Shown here: one piece after another, positions 1-9,563 of the stretch | How the letters are laid out: each line of letters opens with the position of its first letter | How positions within the stretch are numbered: the stretch's first letter is position 1 | Assembly: GCA_015039315.1 (NCBI GenBank) | Contig: WIDE01000049.1 | Span: forward strand, 102,557 to 150,794 | Source of the DNA: Clavulina sp. PMI_390 | Lineage: Eukaryota; Basidiomycota; Agaricomycetes; Cantharellales; Hydnaceae | DNA length: 48,238 bases | Direction of reading: 5' to 3' | Notes under the pieces: generated by a model | Databases searched by the model: none | What the model was told of the DNA's origin: nothing | The model's input: the letters and a program-made list of their open reading frames with translations, nothing else | Position numbers and translations under genes: made by a program

Positions 1-3000
1 GGCCCTGTGTATAGGCGAACATCAGCCCTCTAGACTCCTGCACTATGGCTCGGATAATGGTGAGATTTCCGCCTAAATAAACAAGAAAATACAGCCATGA
101 AAAGCGCCACTTTTTGGTGATTTTTCAGCCAAAATTCTGGCGGATTTTTGCCTCAAATATGGCATGAACTGCGACACAAAACTGACGATTTTTCATCTAT
201 ATTTTTGCCACTTCCGCCACAAAATATGGCGAGTTTCCCTCCATAAATGCTGGCGGCTATCTCGTAGATAATCAGGCGGGTTTCTCGACCATTATTGGGT
301 GGTTTTTCTTCCAATGGATCACAATATTTATTTACGAATTAATGATGATTGTACGATACAGACAAGATATTTGACCAAGAAAAGTCTGTTAGGAATCCAA
401 GGCCAGACGTTTATCAAAGTTAGCGTCAAGGCGGAGGTAACAGAGCATAGAATAAACCTAAGATCATAGATCAGTAGGGTTGTACCCAATAAAAACGTCA
501 TATGCCAGGTACCTGTAGGGTTGATACCAAGACGTGCATATATTTAACAAGGAGCGGTGTCGAGTCACGGAGCAGGGTCTAGAGAATGTATTTGGCAGTC
601 AATGAATCAGACAAGGAGTATGAGACAACAACAGTGAGCACTTACGTTGGAGATAAAGAATCTAGAGGACAAAAACGGAAGTTATTGAGCTGTGCAACAG
701 GCTGAACCTATGATACATACATATCGAAATATAGGCAGATATAGGTCAGAGGCGGTGGTAAGACGTTGAAGATTGCTGGTTTAGATGCACTGGTTCAGCC
801 AGGGATAAGGTAACATTATTGGCAAATCGAATGAGAAATAGTGGCATGAAGGTAACACATACTTTTAATGGCGCACACCCCGAGCTGAGGTCCTGCGAGC
901 TTGCTTCTCTTGAGCAACAGCTTGTCTACCAGAGCGCAAGCGCTTCGAAGGACGAACTGTGCTCTCCTCTTGCTCCTCGTCGCTTGATTGGGTTGTCCCA
1001 TTGTTTTCAGGCGGCGGGGATGGCTGCAAGCCTTGACGGCGGCCGGAGCTGGACGAAGGCGATGGGGCACGCTCCGGTTCTGCCTGTGGCCGGGTGAAGC
1101 GAGGTCGAGGGCTAGGTTGAGGCTGGGGCGGAGGCGGAGGCGGATGCGGAGGCTGGGTACCACCGGCCTCTAGGCCTGAGGCTCTCCGAGCAGCGCGCTG
1201 TCGAAACACAGTAACCCGGAGGGCAACATCCTCATCCAGGTTGTTTTCTTTGTGCCCATGGCGAGAGTTCTTGAGGATAGTACGAATGATCTCGCTGGTA
1301 GCCCAGCCTCCAGCAAACCGTCGGAGGAATGGAATCTCGTGATGCATCTGGATAGAGATGATTGAACCAAAAATTGAGAGCAATGCCAGGACCATTGTGA
1401 ATAGAGACATGCCTTAGTGACGAAGTCATTCAGATGCATGCGCTTCTGCTCGCCAAAATAAATATGCCATTCCAGCTTCGCCGTCCGCATGGAAGCACGG
1501 ATGTGGCCCTGATGGCAAAGTGAATCAGGCCAAGGAAAATGACGGTGAGAGAAGGCTTACTCTGACAGCATTGTAGAACTGCTTGCCTTCCATTGGGATT
1601 TCCAAAACGGTCATGAGCGAGAAGTTGTTACCTGCCGTGCCACGAGGCCTTGGAATCGAACCATCCGGGGCATTCGTCGCCCAGTTGGGGTTTGCCAAAA
1701 CTACGTGGTCTTGAAACAGCTGTAAGAATGTTGGGGCCTGTGGGTTGGGCTGGTTTTGCTGCTCCTGTTGGCGTGACTGCGCTTGGTCTCGCCCGAGCCG
1801 GAGCTGTTGTGCAAGCTTCTCCGACGCCGCGAGTTTCTCTGTAAGTAAGGGACATGGGGAACGTACCAGGGAGCATTAGAATTAACATAGCTCATGAAGC
1901 AAACGGAGTAGTGGCAATGAAAGGTTCAAGATGGGGACAGACCTTGAAGATCCGCTATTGTGCGCCGCTGAGCCGCTGCCACGTCTTCGGCTTGCGAGAG
2001 TCTGCTGCCAGTGGGCATGGTGTTGTTGGCGTTGTAAGGAGTAACGACGGAAATTTGGATGAACAGCCGACAGTGGGCCAAAAGAGAGCGAGAATGGATG
2101 CGAAGCAGGAATAGAGGCAAAAGGGAGAGAGAGATGGCGAAAACATGTTGGGATAGCAGGGTACTTATACATTTTCAAAGGAGAAGTCAGTCGGGCCAAG
2201 CAAACACTAATATATGCCGACAACGCCGCACCGCCAACCGACGCCCGACAAACGATTTTCTCGACGTCGGTCAATCACTCGCCCTAGGCGCACACCTAAA
2301 ATTATCTCTCAAGACTGGGTAAAGCGGCTGCCTGTACTCAAGCGACACCTTGCAACGTCTCTATCAGAACTATTCCACTGTCACCGCACCTTGCTCCGGC
2401 ACGTTTATTTTTCAAAACAAGTCGCTCAAAACAACAAACAATGTCACGAGCACTCTCTCGGCCCGCTTCACGTCGTTGCGTAATATACTGAGCGAATAAC
2501 AATTTACCCACTCCCCCTTCTCTCGTTCCACCTCTGCGCCTCAAACACACGCATAAAGACCTACTTGGAACGGATCCATCCTGTCGCTCCATACCCCAAT
2601 TTCCACTCCTCTCCTCTCCCCTCCCTCGCTTTCTGGATCTCCTGTCCGGTCTGCCTCCATATTCTGTTGCTCACACTGGCTTGCTCTTTTCCACATTCTT
2701 GCGCCTCAACCGCTCTTGTCATCCTTGCTGCAGTACGTTGCTAGAACCCCGTCCATTTGACTTCTCATACTAACAATCCCTTTCAAATTTCTACCTTTAC
2801 CCTCAGCTCACTTAATGGCTCGAGCAGCCAAGAGCCTCTGCCCTTGCGGTTGCGGGCAAAAGAACTCACAAAGAACTCAGTGGAACCATCTGCACGGGAT
2901 GGGACCAGCATACCTATGTGCGACTCTGCCGAGCGCTCCCCAACCTCGGAAGAAGAAAAAACGGCTTAATCTGCCGCCTCAAAACCATCCTTCTCGCGCT

Positions 3001-6000
3001 CCACGACTGGCTCCGGCAACAGCCCAGCCATCTCCATTGCAACCGCAGGCACTCCAAATCTCTCGCCCGTCTCCATCACCTCCCACTGATGGCTTGCAGC
3101 CTCTTACGAGTCCTCCCTCTACCCCTCAATTGCCCTCTTCACCACCAGTCAATGACAATACCAATGACTTGCGCGAAGCCCGAACAAGTGCAAACATTCG
3201 CCGTGTCGCTCTCATCATGGAGGAGCTGTCCAATGGAGTAACTGATGGAGACGATGCAGGTACGGACCCGGAGACTGGTGACCCCATCATGCTTGAAAGC
3301 GAGGAGTTTGATGAGGCGAACCGGCGTTTCTATGAGCTCTTTCAGCAGGATGTTTTTGAAGCAAGTGAGTCATCGGAAAGCTAACAAATTATTTTATGTG
3401 ATGGCTCACTATTCATCCCTCTTTAGTGGCGTCGGATGGGCTCTCAGAACCCGAACTTTCGCTCCTCCGTCAATTCGCTGCTGTTGTAGCTCATGGCATA
3501 ACACGAGCATGCTGGGACGATCTCTCATATGTTTTTGAGACACTTGAAGTCCACAAGATCTCTGCTATGGCTGCACGTGTAAAACAGCTCAGTGCCTATG
3601 AGCGCAAGCTCTATGACTGCTGCCCTTCCAGCTGTTGCTGCTTTGCTGGTCCTTTTGCGGACTTGGACAACTGCCCATACTGTGAACACCCTCGATATCG
3701 CTCCGATGGCTCACCTTTCAAGACATTTGCCTTCCTCCCCCTCATTCCCCAACTCATTGCCCTGTTTCACTCCCCCGAGTTTGTCAAACTGATGAGCTAT
3801 CGCGCTCGCTACTTTGATCCGTCCGACGATCCTGCTCGCGATGGTCGCGCAGAGCCAGGGAAAGTCAAGGACGTCTTTGATAGCAGCCATTATAAATCTA
3901 TCAAGGACCTTTTCAAGGACCCGCGCGCGATTGCCCTCCTCCTCACCACTGATGGGTTTGCGCCCTTCAAAAAGCGCCACTATACTGCGTGGCCGCTTTT
4001 ACTCATCAACTTCAATCTTCCCCCTACTGAGCGCATGAAGCAAGAGAACCTCATTTGTGTTGGGGTTATCCCGGGGCCCAAGGCGCCAAAAGATCTTGAT
4101 TCATTCCTCATCCCTCTTATTGAGGAGTTGGAGGCATTAGAGAATGGAGTTGATGCCTTCGATTGCGATGCGATGAAGGCGTTCATCCTTCAAGCACATC
4201 TTCTTGATGTCTGTGGCGATATGCCAGCAGTAGCCAAGCTGACCCGTATGAAGGGCCCTGTTGCAAAGAAGCCCTGTCGTCGCTGTAATATCATTGGTAT
4301 TCGAGTCCCTGGCTCTCGCAGCACTGCTCATTACTGTCCCCTTCATCGCTCCAACCATCCTGATTCCCGACTTGCTGGATCGATTGCAGTCTATGCCGCC
4401 AATTCTCTCCCCACTCGCACTCATGACTCCACTGTGGAGCAAGCTCGCGCTGTCGATGCTGCGCCGTCGAATGCTGAATCCCTTCAACTTGCAACGGAGT
4501 ACGGCATCAACGGAGAGTCCAGTCTTTGCCGACTATCATCGTTCAAGCATCCAGCATCGGACCCACATGATCTGATGCACCTGGTGTGGGAGAACTTGAT
4601 CAAGAACCTCGTTGCAATGTGGCAAGGTTCATGGAAATCGCTCGATCATAGTGCATATGCGATTTCCCAGCGTGAATGGGAGAAGATTGGCAAGCTTGTG
4701 GGCTCCTCAAGGAAGCTCATCCCTGGTTGCTTTGGCGCAGCACTACCCGACTTTGTGGCTCGCCCGTCAGAGATGACGGCCGAGAAATGGTCATTCTTTA
4801 CTCTATTCATCGCCCCCATTGTGCTTCATGATGCTTTCCCTCACCGTCGCTACTATGATCACTTCATGAGGCTTGTTCCAATCCTACACCTCCTAATTTC
4901 GTTTGAGATAACAACGGAACAGATTGGAGAAGTTGAGCGTGGGCTTCGACAATGGGTAGAAGATTATGAGAGGTAAGTCAGCTTGGCCTTCTTCATTCCC
5001 ATTTTTGCTCAATCCATGCTCGATTTGATAGGCTCTATTATTGCTACAACCCCCAACGCGCTAGCGTCTGCCCTGCGACTCTTCACGCGCTTCTGCACCT
5101 TGCAGACGACCTTTGTGATGCTGGACCACTCTGGGCCTATTGGGCATATCCAATGGAGCGGTTCTGTGGGCATCTAGGGCGTGCAATCAGCTCTCGCCGA
5201 TTCCCGTGGGCTGAAATGGCCAATTATCTCGAGCATCGCGCTCAACTCTGCATCATCAGCCTACACTATAACCTCGGCGACCATCTCAACTTCTCAAAGC
5301 GACGTCATGTAGCTACAATGGCTCAGGGACAATCGATTGCTGCCTGTGAGTACCCAGTCTGAATGCTAGTATTCTCTTATATCTAATTGCGATGTCAATA
5401 CGTTCAAGATCCTGGGCTTTCCCTACTGAATAAGCGCTCGATATTGCCGCAATTACTCTCCGACGAGCATCAGCGTATCGCAAAGCACCTTGTCACCCGT
5501 TTCAGCACGTTTGAGCCCTCGCAATTCACACCAACTTTGGCAGATGCACTTCAAGCGCTCCCATGGGATGTGAAGCGCTGGGACCGCCTCAGCATTGAGG
5601 GGGGTGACACAGTCTGGGTGTATCGCGAGCATCCCAACGGTGCTCCGATGAGCAATTTTGATGACCATCGCGATGCTTCGTATCTCCGAGTATGTTATCT
5701 TTTGCTATTCTTGTGTCTTTCTGCCGGATGTCGTGTGCTAAACCATTCTCTAGTACCAGCTATTAGTTGACATAAATGCACATCATCGCAATCAACCTCC
5801 CAGGTTTGAGCCATGCATTTTCTATGGCCGCCTTCGTGAGCTCTATGAAGTTTCTCTCCCTCGATCCGCGTCGCTTCGCCAGCCGTCACAAACACTCCTC
5901 CTTGCACTCATTCAACCCTGTCCGCTGAGCGCAGGACCGGTGCCGAACTCGTGGTCATTCCTTCCGGGTGACCATTTGCGTGCTACGCTCGAGGTGATTG

Positions 6001-7322
6001 ATGTTTCAACAATATCCGCCGTTGTTGGTCGCTTTGTTTGGGGTGGAAGAGAATATATCTTGGATCGGGCCGATGGAAGCTGCGATCCGGTAATTGTTTC
6101 AGACCTAGATTAGTTCTACTGCTATTTTATGCTATTTCGCTATCAATACATGATCATTAAACAATCTACTCAATCGCCTTCACTAATTGGTGAAATCAAG
6201 CGAGATCTTGATTTTGGAGGAAAACTCGCCAGAGCATCTTGATTGCACTTCGGGACAGAGATCTGCAAAACATTAATGAAATCTCTGGCGTAAATTCCAC
6301 CATTTTCTGGCGGAACTCCTGCCTAGCGGATTTAGAGGCGGAAATTCTGCCAGGTTTACGTCCATAGTGCTGGCACGATCATCGTTTAGCAAACCGTTCT
6401 GGCCAAAGCTCTCTGTCTTATACTCTAGGTAGTCATTGATCTGCGTGTCCTTGCTGGGAGGATGGAATCTATAACAATCCATAATAAGCGTTCGCAGATA
6501 TGACTACCATGACAAATCGACTGAACAGTGAGATGTACCAACGTTTCCACGCGTTTCACTGCAGCATCATACCGAGCCCAGTTCCAACCTGGTGAGCCCA
6601 GCTTCTCCCATGCATTGATGTCAGACGCCTGAGGTTTCTGAAACGTCATGAAGTTTATGGCTGAAGTGCCACCAAGCCCTCGTCCACTGCACAGTGGTAG
6701 CATTAATGCATGGAGGGCTACACTTTGTCAAAATCACCGTAACGCACCGATTCACTTCCAAAGGCCGCCCAAGGCTCTCTTGGGTAGTAGTCTTGGAGCT
6801 AAGCCAGACATCGGCGGCAGGAGAGAATTGTTAGCACAGGGCATCGATAGAGCAGAAGAAGCACAAACTCACGAATATACCAGCACGGGGTTCTCATGCT
6901 CGCGGCCATACTGGGCAGGCATCACTGCAATTTGTCTAGCGTCAGAAGAATCACCACCTCAGCTCATTATAGGACAGTGACTCACCTATTGAAGGATACT
7001 TGTGCATTTCCCCTCCGGCCTCGAGCAGGGCAACGGTGACATTAGGGTCCTCCGCAAGACGAGAGGCGAGTGCCATCCCAGCAGTCTAACGATAGCAGTT
7101 TCATGAGCTGGCCAGACCAGGAGCAACAGAGAAAGCATACTCCTCCGCCTGTGTCAATGAATAAGTCCAAGTGGGATGATCGATCTGAGGGGAGCTAGGT
7201 GTCTGCGACTTACCGACCACGACATAATCGAACTCTTGGGAAGTGATGTCCTTCACATCACATAAGGCTGAGTTCTCGGTATCTGTGGGCTTTTCGGCTG
7301 GTTGGGACGTATGAGCAGACAT
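1..7322 (-). CDS. GMC oxidoreductase, 5' part; interrupted by a CACTA element in an intron and cut by the window edge
   Basis: This is the N-terminal part of an FAD-dependent glucose-methanol-choline oxidoreductase, paralogous to the intact gene at 39448-42886. Exons on the minus strand are 7322-7214, 7148-7141 (8 nt), 7085-6986, 6924-6873, 6798-6748, 6686-6543, 6468-6395, then 4-1 at the window edge. The 179 residues encoded contain the FAD Rossmann motif VVVGGGTAG followed by VTVALLEAGGE, and the GMC signature GRGLGGTSAINF. The first six exons have exactly the lengths of the paralogue's (109, 8, 100, 52, 51 and 144 nt); the seventh is 74 against 68 nt. No stop or frameshift is visible. The CACTA element at 41-6369 lies 25 nt after the donor of intron 7, so the intron is now about 6.4 kb instead of about 58 nt. 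The gene could still be spliced or could be dead; the sequence alone cannot tell. The start follows a TATA-like box and aligns with the start of the paralogue. Confidence 0.85.
38..40. repeat. Left target-site duplication (CTG)
   Basis: CTG directly precedes the left terminus CACTATGG and matches CTG at 6370-6372 just after the right terminus. Removing the element and one CTG restores an intron of about 58 nt in the host GMC gene, which supports these exact borders. Confidence 0.85.
41..75 (+). repeat. Left terminal inverted repeat of the CACTA element
   Basis: It begins CACTATGG, the diagnostic CACTA terminus. The first 8 nt match the right end perfectly; after that the match is imperfect, but both ends carry TTTCCGCCT at about the same distance from the tip. 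Confidence 0.85.
65..300. repeat. Left subterminal motif array (GGCGGA/TCCGCC-like)
   Basis: Short copies of TTCCGCC, CTGGCGG and TGGCGA occur in both orientations (near 66-73, 137-144, 211-217, 227-231, 253-258 and 277-281). The right end carries an equivalent cluster. Subterminal arrays in CACTA elements are typically binding sites for an element-encoded protein. That role is inferred here. Confidence 0.6.
301..864. other. Left non-coding part of the CACTA element
   Basis: No credible coding region is seen between the subterminal motif cluster and the stop codon of the minus-strand gene at 865. It should hold the 3' untranslated region of that gene. It is AT-richer than the neighbouring coding DNA. 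Confidence 0.5.
865..2018 (-). CDS. Second protein of the CACTA element, 310 aa, no recognised family
   Basis: Exons on the minus strand are 2018-1943, 1838-1561, 1508-1413 and 1347-865, and every junction keeps frame. The third intron starts with GC (AAG|GCATGT) and ends CAG, a GC-AG intron. Residues 1-50 are rich in Ala, Gln, Glu and Leu and look like a short coiled coil. Residues about 60-185 are a compact globular segment containing LFQDHVVLANPNW, EIPMEGKQFYNAVRGHIRAS and MHHEIPFLRRFAGGW. Residues about 215-250 are proline-rich, and the tail is acidic (SSDEEQEES) then basic (KRLRSGR). It is transcribed away from the transposase. I do not recognise the family. By position it could be the counterpart of TNPA, the DNA-binding partner protein of plant CACTA elements; that is inference. 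A short extra exon inside intron 1 cannot be excluded, but it would interrupt the coiled coil. Confidence 0.72.
2019..2814. promoter_or_regulatory. Shared region between the two divergent transposon genes
   Basis: About 800 nt separate the start codons of the minus-strand gene and the transposase, so both promoters must lie here. The part next to the transposase (about 2500-2810) is strongly pyrimidine-rich on the plus strand, as is common for leaders of highly expressed fungal genes. No precise TATA box could be assigned. Confidence 0.5.
2815..6113 (+). CDS. Tnp2-family CACTA transposase, 1016 aa
   Basis: This transposase should cut and join the element ends. Exons are 2815-3364, 3427-4972, 5032-5345, 5409-5689 and 5754-6113; all junctions keep frame. 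Residues about 7-33 form a Cys/His cluster (LCPCGCG ... HLHGMG), probably a zinc finger. Residues about 248-269 hold a second Cys cluster ending CPYC. The catalytic region shows TTDGF (Asp near 359), GDMPAVAKL (Asp near 448), the C(2)C motif CRRC (467-470) and DPHDLMHLVWENL (acidic residue near 572), all landmarks of the Tnp2 family (Pfam PF02992). Exon 3 carries the conserved block YPMERFCGHLGR. The protein ends GGREYILDRADGSCDP..., close to the right subterminal region. With no stop or frameshift, it is potentially active. The assignment of catalytic acids is by family resemblance. Confidence 0.93.
6225..6355. repeat. Right subterminal motif array of the CACTA element
   Basis: It contains CTCGCCAG, CTCTGGCG, TCTGGCGGA, GCGGATTT and GGCGGAAATTCTGCC, the same motif family as the left subterminal region. 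It lies between the transposase stop and the right terminus. Confidence 0.6.
6335..6369 (-). repeat. Right terminal inverted repeat of the CACTA element
   Basis: It ends CCATAGTG at 6362-6369, the exact complement of the left tip. Read on the minus strand it continues with ATTTCCGCCT at a similar distance as in the left end. Confidence 0.85.
6370..6372. repeat. Right target-site duplication (CTG)
   Basis: CTG directly follows the right terminus and equals the CTG at 38-40. Its position inside the host intron fixes the insertion site. Confidence 0.85.
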
Positions 7323-7419
7323 TCTGGGGCAGGAGGTAGCGAATCAGGAAATCGTCAAATGAGGGCAGACCGAGCAGATTGACTATCACCAGAAAGACTC
7401 ACTTGCAGCCTAGATGCAC

Positions 7420-7426
7420 CTTTATA
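7420..7426 (-). promoter_or_regulatory. TATA-like box of the interrupted GMC gene
   Basis: TATAAAG on the minus strand, about 100 nt upstream of the ATG at 7322. The intact paralogue has TATATAA about 80 nt upstream of its ATG, which makes a real TATA promoter more credible. Confidence 0.5.
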
Positions 7427-8111
7427 ACTTTTGTCCGGGATAGTATGCCCGATCGTCCCCATGATCACTTCGACTCATTACGCGCTCTGCCATATGAATA
7501 CGTTCCAGTAGGGAAGCAAGGAATCATCGTGAGTCAATCGGACGATTGGCAGACCGAGGACCCAGATCGTTCTGTTGGCCAAATGGCACCTACAGATCTT
7601 GCCAATGCCGGTATCAATAGGTGGGTATCCTGTTCCTCGAAGCCAGACTGAGTGTGCCGCTCAAATTGAGTTGACGCTCGTGGGAGTCGCCGAATCTATT
7701 GTTTACTATTGCTGTCAAGTTCGGGCGTACCTTTGTGTCGTGAATTCCAAGTAAAGCTAATCTTAAGAGTAGTGACCCTCAGACGGAAGGGCTCGCCTTA
7801 TTGGGATATGGTATGATTTATTGACTACGAAACCAGCATAAATTACTTGTACAAAAGCACGAAGCAAACCCAGGAAAATACTGAATAAAACGAGTAAAGA
7901 CATCGGGAAAGCCCCAATATAACAAGGAGGGAGGTGATCTGTTCATAGGAACGCAATAAAGTACAATATAATGCCCTGAATGAATAGCATCGCCCGGACG
8001 CCATTAGGCAACCTGAGCTTTGTGTCAGCCGAACTTTTTGAAGTTTTTTGCGATGCTAAGCCGCCTAATAAGGCCAATCAGACTACCAGATTTCCGCCGA
8101 AAAAGAAAAAA
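7427..8111. other. Intergenic region between the interrupted GMC gene and the glycoside hydrolase gene
   Basis: It should contain the upstream promoter of the GMC gene (minus) and the 3' region of the glycoside hydrolase gene (minus). No coding region is supported. An alternative last exon of the glycoside hydrolase near 8010-8030 is possible. Confidence 0.5.
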
Positions 8112-9563
8112 TCAATACAAACCTGAGGTGAGAGACCACCAGTCCTGATAAGCGGCTTGCAACATGAGCACGAAGGCTTCTCCTTCTGGGCTCGTCCCAC
8201 CCTCTCCTAGTTGGCTCGAGCAATCTTCTGGGTTTACAATAGGTCCGACGATACCAGTCGTCGCATTCACGTGCTGCACGATATATTCGCGCGCCTGTTC
8301 CGCCGCATCCAGGTTTGGCGAAAGAGTCCGTCCGTCAGGCGTGGTGTACGTCGACGAGAGTGTTTGATTTGAGTACAGGATCTGTGCGAGGCGGAATGTA
8401 TTGGCAGCCATGAGCGCTGTGCCGGCAGCATCCTCGAAACACGACGGAGATGACCCTAGCTGGCCTAACGCTGCGCAATCGATGTAGTTGTATAAGAACC
8501 CGGAACTTGCTTGGTACGACCACGTCGCGTTTGTGACCTCGAGTGCCCATGTGAGCAAATTTGCGCGCTGCGTGGACATGGAGTCTGCGTATGCGCTCAG
8601 AGAGATAATGCGTTCGACACGCAGGAGGCCCATGACGAACCATGCATTACCAGTGCTCCAGTGCCCATGGTCTGGCGGAGTACTGTTCATATTGCCATAA
8701 AGGATGTGCTCGAGCAGCCTGACGTTCGCGTCGAGCAAGAGCGTGTGGTATGCCTCGACTTGCTGGTACCCAAGTTGGACAAGCGATTGGTCGTTATTTA
8801 TGGCGCCGTAATAGGCGATGAAGGGTGGCGCCATCGCAACGAAGTCAGCCCAGATCTGCAACGCCTCTGGAGGCTCCCGCTGCGAGATTGCGCCAGTGGT
8901 GTTATCGCGCTGGACAGCAAGGAGATGAGTAAGCTCTTCTTGTGTCGCAATGGAATAGTTTGATGAAGCCGACGGGTTTTCCATGGTCGCATTCCTTATC
9001 AAGAATGGTATCCCAACACCTATATCATATCAGAAGTTATGAGGTCGACTCTCCCCCAACGAATCGAATCAAAGAGGCGAGAGGCGTATACGTACTGGCT
9101 GGATCACCTACGGCGGCATCCTGGAAAAAGGTTTGAATGCCTGCCGGCTTATTCGCTAGGACAAAGTCAACGCTCTGGAATACCTCCGAGATATTTGCGA
9201 TGTCCGATGCGTTTGTAAGAGGGGGAGGGGGAATGGACGAGTTGGGGCCGTATAAGAAGAAACTAGGGCTCTTAAGCTCTAGAAGAGCCGTTTCACGAGT
9301 CCCAATCTCCCAACTAGAGCAACATGATAGATGTTCAGATCATATCACCTGCATCCTCTTGACTGGGCGACCCACCTGTGGTTGGCAGCTGACCCAAGTA
9401 CCTGATCCACTAGGTCAATGGTTTGAGAGGATAGCTGAACCGAACTGAAGGATGTAGAGTTGAAGCGCTTCTGGTGCCTAGGTCGTTGCGGCCGAAGGGC
9501 GGATGCTCCAGCCAGAGAGCCAAGCACTACCAAGATACACAAGCAGCCGAAAATAGCACGCAT
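8112..9563 (-). CDS. Secreted six-hairpin glycoside hydrolase-like protein (GH88/GH105 type), 437 aa
   Basis: Exons on the minus strand are 9563-9376, 9313-9096 and 9019-8112, frame kept throughout. The start MRAIFGCLCILVVLGSLAGASA is a clear signal peptide, so the protein should be secreted. The mature part contains SWEIGTRETALLELKSPSFF, DFVAMAPPFIAYYGA, HWSTGNAWFVMGLLRV and DAAGTALMAANTFRLAQ. These repeated aromatic/helical blocks with a W-x-x-GN-AW motif are characteristic of the alpha/alpha six-hairpin glycosidases, including unsaturated glucuronyl and rhamnogalacturonyl hydrolases. Several N-glycosylation sites (NST, NAT, NSS) fit secretion. The substrate cannot be read from the sequence; plant-wall pectin fragments are one possibility. 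The last codons (SLTSGLY) could instead be a splice donor (TCAG|GTTTGT) into a short exon downstream. Confidence 0.82.

Larger units (their letters stand above)
41..6369 (+). mobile_element. Complete CACTA (En/Spm-type) DNA transposon with two divergent genes
   Basis: The left end reads CACTATGG at 41-48 and the right end is its exact complement CCATAGTG at 6362-6369. Inside the ends the similarity continues imperfectly, with a shared TTTCCGCCT about 20-25 nt in. The element is flanked by the direct repeat CTG (38-40 and 6370-6372), the 3-bp target duplication typical of CACTA elements. Both subterminal regions are rich in GGCGGA/TCCGCC-type motifs. Inside are a Tnp2 transposase on the plus strand and a second gene on the minus strand, sharing a central promoter region. 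All transposase exons are open, so the copy looks young and may be autonomous. It sits in an intron of a GMC oxidoreductase gene. Confidence 0.92.

Noticed and set aside
6273..6482. Apparent minus-strand coding frame running into the right end of the transposon
   Set aside because: It is exon 7 of the GMC gene read through its donor into the intron and element; the true exon ends at 6395.
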